A stretch of DNA of 47,715 bases, taken from positions 1 to 47,715 of IMG/VR virus record IMGVR_UViG_3300019360_000019; one strand, 5' to 3'. The position numbers and the translations under genes are program-made. This stretch comes from a virus. Of the stretch, positions 7,434-15,380 are shown in pieces. Position 1 is the stretch's first letter; each line of letters begins with the position of its first letter. The notes under the pieces are model-generated. The model searched no databases. It saw only the letters and a list, made by a program, of their open reading frames with translations, and was not told the origin of the DNA.

Positions 7434-7435
7434 CC

Positions 7436-7579
7436 ATGTCGCGTGAGCAGTGTCGGGACGTCGTCGGGCGCCACGTGCGATTGCTTCGTGATATCAGCAC
7501 GCGCGGCGGCGAGACCTTCAAGGCGGGGCGGATCATGGTTTGCTACGGCACGTATCGTGGCCGATTCACCTTGCAGTGA
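7436..7579 (+). CDS. Small conserved-type phage protein, 47 residues
   Basis: ATG 7436 preceded by AGGAGAAGGGG. The sequence RHVRLLRDISTRGGETFKAG followed by CYGTYRGRFTLQ is typical of a compact beta-barrel small phage protein with a glycine-rich turn; I recall such short proteins without known function. It follows its upstream neighbour by two bases. Confidence 0.6.
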   Translation: MSREQCRDVVGRHVRLLRDISTRGGETFKAGRIMVCYGTYRGRFTLQ

Positions 7580-7680
7580 CCGAGACTGAGCCAGCCGGGC
7601 GCGTGGCGAGGCGTGAGCCAAGTCAACCGCGATGCCTTCGAGATCCTCCCTGATGAAAAGGCAGCGGAGGCGGGGCCCGC

Positions 7681-8245
7681 ATGAGCACACGCCCGGTGGT
7701 CACGCGCGACAACTACGCGGCCACGCTCGCCGGACTCTGGGCACTCGCCGCGCTCATCGAGCCGATGCCTTGCGCAAAGAGAACGACGAGCTGCGCCGGC
7801 AACTCGAGCAGCTCGAGCGGCGACCGGACCCTCGACCATCGGGACCGATCCCGCTGGTCGTCGACCAGGTGCCCCGTCCCGTGACCGGGCTCGACGAGGC
7901 GCTCTACCAGTCGCTCAAGGCGAGGAGCTGCCGCAGGAGCCGGCCGTGCTTCGCATCCTCGTGGAGCAACCTGAGCTCCGTATCGAGATTGAGCGCCAGA
8001 TCGTGACCGTCGATGGGGCGTCCGGTGATGGGTGGATCGGGCGACTCATCGCCAACGGGTTCTTCGATCAGGTGACGACCGGATACGCCGTCTTCATGGA
8101 ACTGCAGCGCCGTGGCGCCAAGCTGGCCAGGCCGACGGCGTACTCGTGGTGCGACAACATGGTGCGCCGCGGCTTCCTCACGAAGGAAGGCAAGGAAGGC
8201 TATCGAGCGGTCGCCGGTATGAAGGTCAACATCGTGGAGCGATGA
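7681..8245 (+). pseudogene. Frameshifted coiled-coil/winged-helix-like gene
   Basis: Three consecutive frames read as one protein. It starts at ATG 7681 (STRPVVTRDNYAATLAGLWA), passes near 7765-7770 into the frame with ALRKENDELRRQLEQLE (coiled coil) and a proline-rich linker to LDEALYQSLKA, then near 7920-7925 into EELPQEPAVLRILVEQPELR and a C-terminal helix-turn-helix-like part (IGRLIANGFF, TAYSWCDNMVRRGFLTKE). Both shifts equal a one-base deletion, giving about 187 residues if repaired. The last piece is also open from ATG 7946 (99 residues) and could be made alone. Either decayed, or an assembly error. Likely DNA-binding if intact. Confidence 0.6.
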
Positions 8246-8248
8246 CGA

Positions 8249-8527
8249 ATGCTCACGCTCAAGGTCCTCTTGATCGAGGGCGGCGTCGCCGGCGCCGACG
8301 ACCAGATCATCGCCAGCTCGGACATCCCGTTCGACGCGCTGCCCGAGGCGATGGACGCCTACAAGCGCGCGCTGGCCGCCGTCACATTGCTCTCGCAGTT
8401 CGGCGCGCTCATGAAGTGCACGGCCGTCTTCCACAAGCACGGCGTCGGCGCGATCCGGTGCACGCGCGACCGCGGCCACGAGGCGCGGAAGGAAAAGCAT
8501 GCCGGCGCCGATGGGAGTGAGTGGTGA
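8249..8527 (+). CDS. Hypothetical small protein
   Basis: 92 residues from ATG 8249, three bases after the previous stop. An N-terminal strand (MLTLKVLLIEGG), an acidic helix, and a C-terminal part with C...H...C...H spacing (CTAVFHKHGVGAIRCTRDRGHEA) that might bind metal. No family recognised. Confidence 0.55.
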   Translation: MLTLKVLLIEGGVAGADDQIIASSDIPFDALPEAMDAYKRALAAVTLLSQFGALMKCTAVFHKHGVGAIRCTRDRGHEARKEKHAGADGSEW

Positions 8528-8567
8528 GGGTGGGAGGAATTCCCATGTCGAGGGGTTAAAGGACGGC

Positions 8568-9167
8568 GTGCCGCGCATTCGATCGGTCAAACCCGAACAC
8601 CGACAGCATCGCAAGGTGGGGCCACTCTCCGACCGCTGCTACCGCCTCTGGATGAGCATGATCGCCGAGGCTGACGACGACGGCCGGCTCGTCTGTGATG
8701 CGAGCCAGCTTCGGGTGATCACGTGGAGCTACCACCCCAAGGTGACCGTCGGCCAGGTCGAGCACGCGATCCAGGAGATCGCGGCGACCGGCCTGATCAA
8801 GCTCTACACCGTCGATGGTATCCGCTATGCCTGGTTCCCGAGCTGGCGGGACCACCAGCGCCCGAAGTACCCGACGCCATCCAAGCTTCCTGAATTCCGG
8901 CCCTCCCCCAACGGTTCCCCAGGGGTGGAGAAGGATTCCCCCAGCGCTCCCCCAGGACTTCCGGAGGGTTCCGGGGTAATTCCCCCCGGGGTTGGATCTA
9001 GAGTTGTTGGATCTGATTTAGAGAGGTTTGATCGAGAGGGAAGGAGAGGGTTCGGGAGAGGAAACCCAGGACAGGATTTCAAGTTCGTTCTCGAACAGAT
9101 TCGACAGCGACATCCGGAACTGTCGGACGCTGAGGCCGAGGCGCAAGCCAAGGACGAAGTCACGTAG
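8568..9167 (+). CDS. Replication-initiator / replisome-organiser-like protein
   Basis: 199 residues from GTG 8568, chosen for the AAAGGA site just before it; an upstream ATG at 8499 would overlap the previous gene. The N-terminal domain (VPRIRSVKPEHRQHRKVG, LSDRCYRLWMSMIAEADDDG, then RYAWFPSWRDHQ) is a winged-helix type often found in phage replication proteins. A proline/serine-rich linker (about 108-150) and a short helical tail (FVLEQIRQRHPELSDAEAE) follow, like the helicase-loader contact region of such proteins. No helicase or loader lies next to it, so host proteins are probably recruited. The linker DNA has unusual codons and may hold the origin. Confidence 0.65.
   Translation: MPRIRSVKPEHRQHRKVGPLSDRCYRLWMSMIAEADDDGRLVCDASQLRVITWSYHPKVTVGQVEHAIQEIAATGLIKLYTVDGIRYAWFPSWRDHQRPKYPTPSKLPEFRPSPNGSPGVEKDSPSAPPGLPEGSGVIPPGVGSRVVGSDLERFDREGRRGFGRGNPGQDFKFVLEQIRQRHPELSDAEAEAQAKDEVT
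8985..9085 (+). other. Candidate replication origin inside the initiator gene
   Basis: A stretch visibly less GC-rich than its surroundings, strongly purine-biased on this strand, with a direct repeat GTTGGATCT at 8991-8999 and 9006-9014. Codons rare elsewhere here (AGA, AGG, TTA, GGA, GTT) cluster in it. Lambdoid phages often place the origin within the initiator gene's linker. The repeats are few, so this is only a candidate. Confidence 0.3.
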
Positions 9168-9205
9168 GTGTCGAACACCGCGGTCGAGTCGGGGGACCCT
9201 GGCGC

Positions 9206-9943
9206 ATGAGCGCGCGGAGCGGGTCGGCGACAGCGCGAAATTCACCCAGGTCCCGACGCGCCCCAGGGGTAAACAAATCGGGCAAGCAGAAGGGGGCCCG
9301 GAAGCCGCGTGGACGGCCGAAGGCAGGTCAGGACCCGTCCGGCGAGGTCGGCGCGCCACCAGCGCCTGCCGCGGGCGCTGACATCCCGGCCTGGCGCAAG
9401 GTCGGGCGCGTCGAAATGGCCGAGCTGCTCGGCGTCCACCCGGACACCGTGAGCCACTACACCCGGCGCGGGATGCCGGTGCTGCGCCTCGGCGTCGGCA
9501 AGGACCCGAGCATCTACGACGCCGTCACGTGTCTCGCCTGGTCGCGCGAGCAGCGGCCGGGCACGCTCGACGCCGAGAAGATTCGCACGCTCAAGGCCCA
9601 GGCCGACCTGGCCGACCTCCGGATCGGCGAGCGCAAGGGCGACCTGATCCGGGCCTCCGAGGCCGAGCGGGTGTGGACGAGCGCGGTGCTCGACACTCAG
9701 GCGGCCGCGCTCGAGCTGCCCGTCGCGGTCGCGCCCGATTGCGTGGCCGCGATGCTGCCGAGCCTCACGCTCTGCCCCGCGTGCCGCACGACCGCCACGG
9801 GCGGACCGGGCGTGCTCGCGGCGACTCGAGAGGTCCGGCGGGTGCTCGAGGCGGGCGTCCGCACCATGCTTCGAGCGCTGGCGCGGTGGGCGCCGAAGGC
9901 CCCGGTGGCGTCGGCGCTGGCGGAGGGAGAATCCGCCGCATGA
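9206..9943 (+). CDS. terS: Terminase small subunit (Nu1-like)
   Basis: 245 residues. A basic N-terminal tail rich in K/R/G/S (1-50) precedes a winged helix-turn-helix (MAELLGVHPDTVSHYTRRGM, residues about 71-90), as in lambda Nu1 and related small terminases, followed by a helical oligomerisation part (KIRTLKAQADLADLRIGERK). The C-terminus carries CPAC and alanine-rich helices. It should recognise the packaging site on phage DNA and recruit the large subunit, whose gene overlaps its stop (ATGA). The basic tail is long, so the real start could lie downstream, but no better ribosome site was found. Confidence 0.85.
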   Translation: MSARSGSATARNSPRSRRAPGVNKSGKQKGARKPRGRPKAGQDPSGEVGAPPAPAAGADIPAWRKVGRVEMAELLGVHPDTVSHYTRRGMPVLRLGVGKDPSIYDAVTCLAWSREQRPGTLDAEKIRTLKAQADLADLRIGERKGDLIRASEAERVWTSAVLDTQAAALELPVAVAPDCVAAMLPSLTLCPACRTTATGGPGVLAATREVRRVLEAGVRTMLRALARWAPKAPVASALAEGESAA

Positions 9944-11868
9944 GTGCCGCCGTGCAGGTCGTCCAGCGCTCGATGGCGGCGTACGAGCCGCCCGCCGACG
10001 TGCGCGTGAGCGAGTGGGCGACCCAAGAGCGCGTCGTCGCGCGCGGGACGAGCCACCGGCCCGGGCCGTGGCGCAGCGACCCCTACCAGGTCTTCGTGAT
10101 GGATGCCCAGCACGAGGACGCCGAGATCATCGTCGTGATGAAGTCCGCCCGGGTGGGCTCGACCGAGTTGCTCATGAACTCGATTGGCCACGGGATCACG
10201 TACGCGCCGGGCCCCGCGATGCTGCTCGAGCCCACCGAGGCCTTGTGTAAACGCATCAGCAAGCGACGGCTCGGCCCGATGATCGCGAGCGCGCCGTCGC
10301 TCGCCGCGCGGATCCACAGCGGCCGCGGGCGGCACTCGGCCAGTACGCTCCTGTACAAGGCATTTCCGGGTGGGGCGCTGATGCTGGTCGGGGCCAACAG
10401 CGCCACGCCGCTGGCCGAGGCCGCGGTCAAGTACCTCTACGCCGACGAGGTCGACAAGTATCCGCGCGATCTCGGCGAGGAGGGCGACCCGATGGCGCTC
10501 GCGATGAAACGCACGGCGACCTACGAGGGGCGCGGGCGCGTCGTGTGGATCACCTCGACGCCCACGGTAAAGGGCGCCTCGCGGATCGAGGACTGGTATG
10601 GGCTCTCGGATCAGCGTCGCTTCTACGTGCCCTGTCCGCGGTGCGGCCACGAGGACTACCTGACCTGGAACGAGCAAACGCATTTCTGGGTCCGCTTCAC
10701 GGATCGCGACCCGACGACCGCGCACTGGATCTGTCCGTCGTGCGAGGGGCGGATCGAGGATTACGAGCGGCCCGGGATGCTCGAGCAGGTCCGGCCGGTG
10801 GCGACGGCGCCGTTCACCGGGATCATCGGCTTTCACGTCTGGGAGGCCTACGCCTCGTGGTCAAGCCTCACGACGATGGTCGCGGAGTTCCTGCGCGCCA
10901 AGCACCTCGGCCTCGAGAAGCTCCGCGAGTGGGTGAACCAGACGCGCGGGGAGACGTGGGAGCAGCCGGGCACGACCGTCAAGGCCCACACGCTGCTCGA
11001 GCGTCGTGAGCCATACCCGAACGCGCGCGAGGGGTACGTCGGCGACGTGCCCGCGCCGGTGTGCGCGCTCGTGTGCGGCGTCGACACGCAGGACGATTGG
11101 CTCGAGGCCCACGTCTGGGGCTACGCGCCGAGCCTCGAGGGCTGGCTGATCGACGTCCAGATCTTCCCCGGCGATCCGGCCGGGCCGGGGCCCTGGCAGG
11201 CCCTCGACCGCCTGCTCACGACGGCGTATCGCCACGCGCTCGGCGTGCCGATCATGATCCTGGCCACGTGCATCGATTCGGCCGGCCACAAGACGACGCA
11301 CGTCTACGACTACTGCGCGCGGCCGGCGTCGCTGGCGCGCCGGGTCTACTGCATCATCGGGCGGAGCACGCCGAACCTGCCGCTGGTCGGCAAACCGGCG
11401 CCGGCGCGCTACGGACGCGACGAGCGCCAGGTCGATCTCTACACGGTCGGCACGAACGCGGCGAACCAGACCGTCACGAGCCGCCTGCTGCTCAGCGCAC
11501 CCGGGCCCGGCTACGTCCACCTGCCGCTCGGCCATTCCCGCATCGGCGAGGAGTACGTCGCGCAGCTCGCCGGCATGAAGCTCCTCCCGGTGCACAAGCA
11601 GGGCCGCCCCACCACGTACGAGTGGGTGGCGACGCGCCCGCGCGTCGAGGCGCGGGACTGCGCCAACTACGCGCTCGCCGCGCTGATGCAGCTCGATCCC
11701 GGCGGGCATCAGCTCCCGGCGATGGCGGAGCGCATCCGCCAGGCCGCGCAGGCTCCGGCGCCGCCGCCCGTCGCCCCTCCGACCGCCGCCGCGGTGGCCC
11801 CGTCTGGCGCGCGCCAGGTCGGCCGCTCGTCCTACCTCGCGTCTCAGCACCGCGGAACCGGGTGGTGA
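9940..11868 (+). CDS. terL: Terminase large subunit, GpA family
   Basis: 642 residues from ATG 9940. The packaging ATPase has the variant Walker A KSARVGST (68-75) seen in lambda gpA, and Walker B YLYADEVD (165-172). A zinc-binding pair CPRC (232-235) and CPSC (265-268) sits between ATPase and nuclease domains. The nuclease domain starts at CGVDTQDDW (379-387), and ATCIDSAGHKT should supply another acidic residue. The motor pumps DNA into the prohead and cuts it, probably at cos sites given the gpA family. Frame is open far upstream, but the ATG in overlap with terS fits family length. Confidence 0.95.
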   Translation: MSAAVQVVQRSMAAYEPPADVRVSEWATQERVVARGTSHRPGPWRSDPYQVFVMDAQHEDAEIIVVMKSARVGSTELLMNSIGHGITYAPGPAMLLEPTEALCKRISKRRLGPMIASAPSLAARIHSGRGRHSASTLLYKAFPGGALMLVGANSATPLAEAAVKYLYADEVDKYPRDLGEEGDPMALAMKRTATYEGRGRVVWITSTPTVKGASRIEDWYGLSDQRRFYVPCPRCGHEDYLTWNEQTHFWVRFTDRDPTTAHWICPSCEGRIEDYERPGMLEQVRPVATAPFTGIIGFHVWEAYASWSSLTTMVAEFLRAKHLGLEKLREWVNQTRGETWEQPGTTVKAHTLLERREPYPNAREGYVGDVPAPVCALVCGVDTQDDWLEAHVWGYAPSLEGWLIDVQIFPGDPAGPGPWQALDRLLTTAYRHALGVPIMILATCIDSAGHKTTHVYDYCARPASLARRVYCIIGRSTPNLPLVGKPAPARYGRDERQVDLYTVGTNAANQTVTSRLLLSAPGPGYVHLPLGHSRIGEEYVAQLAGMKLLPVHKQGRPTTYEWVATRPRVEARDCANYALAALMQLDPGGHQLPAMAERIRQAAQAPAPPPVAPPTAAAVAPSGARQVGRSSYLASQHRGTGW

Positions 11869-12092
11869 CGCCCACATCACCACCGCCGGAGGAAGTCTGG
11901 CTGACCACCGCCGAGACGGCGAAGCTACTTCGCCGCGCGCCGAAGACGATCCGGAACCTCGTGGCTCGTCATGAACTCCCGCGTCGCATCATCCGCGTCG
12001 GCCGCGTGAGGCGTCGCGTGATGGTGCTCTCCCCGCGGACCCGAGAGATGCTCCGGCTCATCTGCTGGGGGTCCGACCCCCCCTCCAAGTAG
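11865..12092 (+). CDS. Excisionase/MerR-type helix-turn-helix protein
   Basis: 75 residues from GTG 11865 overlapping the terL stop. WLTTAETAKLLRRAPKTIRN then RHELPRRIIRVGR is the helix-turn-helix plus wing layout of AlpA/excisionase-like DNA-binding proteins. Sitting between terL and the gpW-like gene rather than near int, it may be a regulator or packaging accessory rather than a true excisionase. An inverted repeat (12107-12113 with 12129-12135) lies just downstream without a T-run. Confidence 0.65.
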   Translation: MTPTSPPPEEVWLTTAETAKLLRRAPKTIRNLVARHELPRRIIRVGRVRRRVMVLSPRTREMLRLICWGSDPPSK

Positions 12093-12204
12093 CGTTTTTC
12101 CACCTGTCCCTCGCAGGAGCCCACGCTACGAGGGAGAAAATGCCCGCGCAGGGGCCCATGGCGGCCCGATAGCCCGCTCGGCGGTGCCCTATCCTGCGGC
12201 CAGC

Positions 12205-12429
12205 ATGGCGGAGACCCTGGCTGATCTCGAAGCGCAGCTCGCCGACATCCGCGCCCAGAAGGCGCTGCCGAAGGTCTCGACGTTCGGCCAGCACAGCACA
12301 ACCGCACGCGATCTCGAGGAACTCGACGCGATCGAGGCCCAGCTTCTGGCGCGGATCGCGACGCTCACGCCTCCCGCGACCCCGGAGCCCCGGATGTTCT
12401 ACGCCTACGCGAACGGCAAGGGCACATGA
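12205..12429 (+). CDS. GpW-like head-completion protein
   Basis: 74 residues from ATG 12205 (a GTG at 12184 is an alternative; neither has a strong ribosome site). A helix (LADLEAQLADIRAQKA), a short hairpin (VSTFGQHSTTA) and a second helix (DLEELDAIEAQLLARIATL) match the layout of lambda gpW, which stabilises packaged heads and makes the platform for tail attachment. Position between terL and portal is the same as in lambda, and the ATGA overlap with portal supports it. Confidence 0.7.
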   Translation: MAETLADLEAQLADIRAQKALPKVSTFGQHSTTARDLEELDAIEAQLLARIATLTPPATPEPRMFYAYANGKGT

Positions 12430-13991
12430 GGCTGCTCGAGCGCGCGGCGTTCGCGGCTGGTCGACTGGCCCACGCCTTGACCGCGCCCGCCGTCCCGCGC
12501 GTCCGCGCGCAGGCCGCGGGTCCGGCCTACGAGAGCGCCGGCACGGGTCGGCGCACGCTCGGCTGGCGCACGTCCACGATCGGCCCGAACGCCTCGACGC
12601 TGCCGCATCTGCGGCGGCTTCGGGAGCAGGCGCGGGATCGCTACCGCAACGACCCCTACGGCGGCGGCGCGATCGACTACCGGACCGCGCAGCTCGTCGG
12701 CTGCGGGATCTGGCCGAAGTCGCGCGCCTCGGACAAGGCATTCCGCGCCCGCGTGGATGTGCTCTTCTCGCGGTGGGCGCCGCAATGCGACGCCGACGGG
12801 CTCTTTGACTTCGCCGGGCTCGAGACGCTGGCGACACGGACATGGCAGGAGGCGGGGGAAATCTTCGTCCGGTTCCGCCCGCGCCGACCCGAGGACGGGC
12901 TCGCCGTGCCGCTGCAGCTCCAGGCCCTCGAGCCCGAACTGCTCCCGCTCGACGACGAGCGCGCCCTGCCGAACGGCAACCAGGTCCGCGCCGGCATCGA
13001 GCGGAGCCGGATCGGCACGCGGGCCGCGTACCACTTCCATCGGGCGCACCCGTCGGATGGGGAGACGCGCGTCGACGTGAGCCAACTCGTCCGCGTCCCC
13101 GCCGACGAGGTCGCGCATGTCTACCTCGCCCTTCGCGCGGGCCAGCTCCGTGGCCTGCCCCACGAGTTCCGCGCGCTGCTGGCGATGCGCGACCTGGACC
13201 TCGGCGACGACGCCACGCTCGTGCGTTGGCAGATGTCGAACATGTTCATGGGCTGGCTCAAGCGGTCCGCGCCCGGCGTGAACGTCGACCTCGACCCGAT
13301 CACCGGCCAGCCGATCCAGCGCGACACGAACGACCAGGCTATGTTCGGCATGGAGCCCGGTGCGCTGCCGGTCCTGCAGCACGGCGAGGACCTCGAGTTC
13401 AACGAACCGCCGGAGGCCGGGAACACGTACGAGGCCTTCATGCGCCAGCAGCTGCGCAAGCTGGCCATCGCGATCAACACGCCGTATCACGCGCTCACCG
13501 GCGACATGGCCCAGGTCAACGACCGGACCATCCGCGTCATCCTGCAGGACTTTCGGCGCTCGCTCGAGGCGCTCCAGGAGCAGGTGGTGATCCATCGCTT
13601 CTGCCGGCCGACGTGGGTCGCGTGGTTCGAATCGGCGGTGCTGAGCGGCGCGCTCGAGGTATCCACGGAGTTCTTCTCCGATCCCGCGCGCCAGGCCGAC
13701 ATGATGGCGGTCGAGTGGAATGCCCATCGCTTCCAACACGTCCACCCAGTCCAGGATGTCGAGGCCGACCGGAACGAGATCCGCGCTGGCTTGTCGAGCC
13801 GCCAGCAAAAGGTCGCGGAGCGCGGCTACGACGTCGAGGAGATCGACCGCCAGCGGGCCGAGGACAACACGCGCGAGGACCAGCTGGGCCTGGTGAGTGA
13901 CTCCGACGCGCGGAGGACCGCGCAGACCGGGGCGGCCCAGAAGTTCGACGACGCCGCGGCGACGGAATCCGCGGGCACGGTCATGTCATGA
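12426..13991 (+). CDS. Portal protein, lambda gpB family
   Basis: 521 residues, typical for this family. It shows AIDYRTAQLVGCGIWPKS near the N-terminus, a central region ending in AINTPYHALTGDMAQVND (the ring's wing/stem region in relatives) and a C-terminal helix with SRQQKVAERGYDVEEID, all portal hallmarks. Twelve copies should form the DNA entry channel and the docking site for terminase and gpW. It overlaps gpW-like and protease genes by ATGA. Confidence 0.93.
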   Translation: MRLLERAAFAAGRLAHALTAPAVPRVRAQAAGPAYESAGTGRRTLGWRTSTIGPNASTLPHLRRLREQARDRYRNDPYGGGAIDYRTAQLVGCGIWPKSRASDKAFRARVDVLFSRWAPQCDADGLFDFAGLETLATRTWQEAGEIFVRFRPRRPEDGLAVPLQLQALEPELLPLDDERALPNGNQVRAGIERSRIGTRAAYHFHRAHPSDGETRVDVSQLVRVPADEVAHVYLALRAGQLRGLPHEFRALLAMRDLDLGDDATLVRWQMSNMFMGWLKRSAPGVNVDLDPITGQPIQRDTNDQAMFGMEPGALPVLQHGEDLEFNEPPEAGNTYEAFMRQQLRKLAIAINTPYHALTGDMAQVNDRTIRVILQDFRRSLEALQEQVVIHRFCRPTWVAWFESAVLSGALEVSTEFFSDPARQADMMAVEWNAHRFQHVHPVQDVEADRNEIRAGLSSRQQKVAERGYDVEEIDRQRAEDNTREDQLGLVSDSDARRTAQTGAAQKFDDAAATESAGTVMS

Positions 13992-15376
13992 GCGCGCCCG
14001 AGTCCTATCGCCGCGTCGCTGCCTTCGTCCGCGAGCATCCGTGGGCGATTCTCCCCGAGACGCTGGCGACGATCGTCGAGGTCGTGCGCTTGCGCGTCGC
14101 CGGGACGCCGCTCAGCGATGCGGACATCCGAACGCGTCTCGTGGCGCAGCCGGCGCGCGTCGAGCATCCCGCGGCGCCGGCGGGCATCGCGGTCATTCCG
14201 GTCTTCGGCGTCATGGGCCACCGGATGGGGATGATGACGGAGATCAGCGGTGGCACGTCGACGGAGCGCGTGCAGGCCGAGGTGCGCAAGGCCGCGGCCG
14301 ATCCCGCGATCGGGGCCATCGCCCTCGATATCGATAGCCCCGGGGGGTCAGTGTTCGGCGTCGCGGAGCTCGCCGACACCGTGTTCGAGGCGCGCCAGCA
14401 AAAGCCGGTGGTGGCGATCGCCAACGCGCGGATGGCCAGCGCCGCGTACTGGATCGGCAGTCAGGCCACCGAGCTGATCGTCACGCCCTCGGGCGAGGTA
14501 GGCAGCATCGGCGTGCTGGCGATCCACGAGGACGTCTCGAGGGCTGCGGAGGAGGACGGGCTCAAGGTGACCTACATCACCTCGCGCTCGGCCCCGCGCA
14601 AGACTGACGGCAATCCCTTCGAGCCCCTGAGCGACCAGGCCCGCGCGATGCTGCAGGGCCGCGTCGACACCTACGAGGATCTCTTCACCGCGGCCATCGC
14701 GCGCGGGCGGAAGATGCCGCAGCGCCGCATTCAGGGCCAGTTCGGCGCGGGGCTGATGATTGGGGCCGAGGAGGCCGTCGAGTTGGGCATGGCCGACCGT
14801 GTCGAGCCGATGGAGACCGCGCTCGCCAGGCTCGCCACGCAACTCTCCGATCGCCGAGGAGGCCGAAGCATGACCGGACAAGCCGCCGCCACGCCACGGG
14901 TCACTGTCGAACTGTTGGAACCCGATCAGGAGGGCCGGTGCCCGGAGGGCTACGAGAAGGGCGAGGACGGCAAGTGTCATCTCGCCAAGACCGACAGCCA
15001 GGAGCCGGGCGACCCCAAGGCGATCGCCGCGGCCTGCGTCGATGCCGGCTTCCCCGAAGCCGCCAAGGAGCTGATCGGCCTGCCGATGAGCCAGGTCGAG
15101 GCGCAGCTCAAGGAACGGCAGCGGGTCAAGGCCGCCGCCGACGCGAAGGCGGCGGAAGTCCGTCAGCTCTGCGCGATGGCCACGGTGCCCGAGATCGCCG
15201 GCGACCTGATCGCCGGCGATCTGAAGGCGGCGCTGACGCGCCTCAAGGCCCGGCTCGCGAGCACGGAGATCGATACCGCCCAGCGGGGCGATGGCGTCGA
15301 CCGGAGCCGGCCGGCCCTCAACACGACGGAGATCTACCGCGAGCGCAATGCGCGCCCGGCGATGAAAGGAGCGTAG
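13988..15376 (+). CDS. S49 head maturation protease with scaffold tail (gpC-like)
   Basis: 462 residues. The protease domain (about 60-280) has DIDSPGGSV (oxyanion region), the nucleophile S151 in ARMASAAYW and the likely catalytic lysine K205 in APRKTDGNPF, as in SppA/gpC serine-lysine peptidases. The C-terminal 168 residues form a separate, helical, charged scaffold-like region that can also start on its own at 14870. The architecture equals lambda C with nested Nu3: the protease trims portal and scaffold in the prohead. The segment GRCPEGYEKGEDGKCHLAK, with two cysteines, is an unusual small loop at the junction. Confidence 0.92.
   Translation: MSAPESYRRVAAFVREHPWAILPETLATIVEVVRLRVAGTPLSDADIRTRLVAQPARVEHPAAPAGIAVIPVFGVMGHRMGMMTEISGGTSTERVQAEVRKAAADPAIGAIALDIDSPGGSVFGVAELADTVFEARQQKPVVAIANARMASAAYWIGSQATELIVTPSGEVGSIGVLAIHEDVSRAAEEDGLKVTYITSRSAPRKTDGNPFEPLSDQARAMLQGRVDTYEDLFTAAIARGRKMPQRRIQGQFGAGLMIGAEEAVELGMADRVEPMETALARLATQLSDRRGGRSMTGQAAATPRVTVELLEPDQEGRCPEGYEKGEDGKCHLAKTDSQEPGDPKAIAAACVDAGFPEAAKELIGLPMSQVEAQLKERQRVKAAADAKAAEVRQLCAMATVPEIAGDLIAGDLKAALTRLKARLASTEIDTAQRGDGVDRSRPALNTTEIYRERNARPAMKGA
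14870..15376 (+). CDS. Nested scaffold protein (Nu3-like internal start)
   Basis: In-frame ATG 14870 within the protease gene, preceded by a strong GAGGAGG seven bases upstream. The 168-residue product would contain only the helical region (KELIGLPMSQVEAQLKERQ and following) without the protease domain. This is the arrangement of lambda C/Nu3, where the free scaffold guides capsid assembly and is then removed. Product not demonstrated, but such a good ribosome site in mid-gene at the domain border is hard to explain otherwise. Confidence 0.7.
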   Translation: MTGQAAATPRVTVELLEPDQEGRCPEGYEKGEDGKCHLAKTDSQEPGDPKAIAAACVDAGFPEAAKELIGLPMSQVEAQLKERQRVKAAADAKAAEVRQLCAMATVPEIAGDLIAGDLKAALTRLKARLASTEIDTAQRGDGVDRSRPALNTTEIYRERNARPAMKGA

Positions 15377-15380
15377 AGCC

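Noticed and set aside
7613-7684. 23-residue frame from GTG 7613 ending in overlap with ATG 7681
   Set aside because: Too short and without motif; may only be a leader for the following frameshifted gene.
11865-12092. Calling this helix-turn-helix protein the excisionase
   Set aside because: The fold fits, but it is embedded in the packaging operon far from int, so only the fold is claimed.
12107-12135. Hairpin TCCCTCG/CGAGGGA as a terminator after the small HTH gene
   Set aside because: 15-base loop, no T-run, and the downstream gpW and portal genes must be expressed in the same operon.
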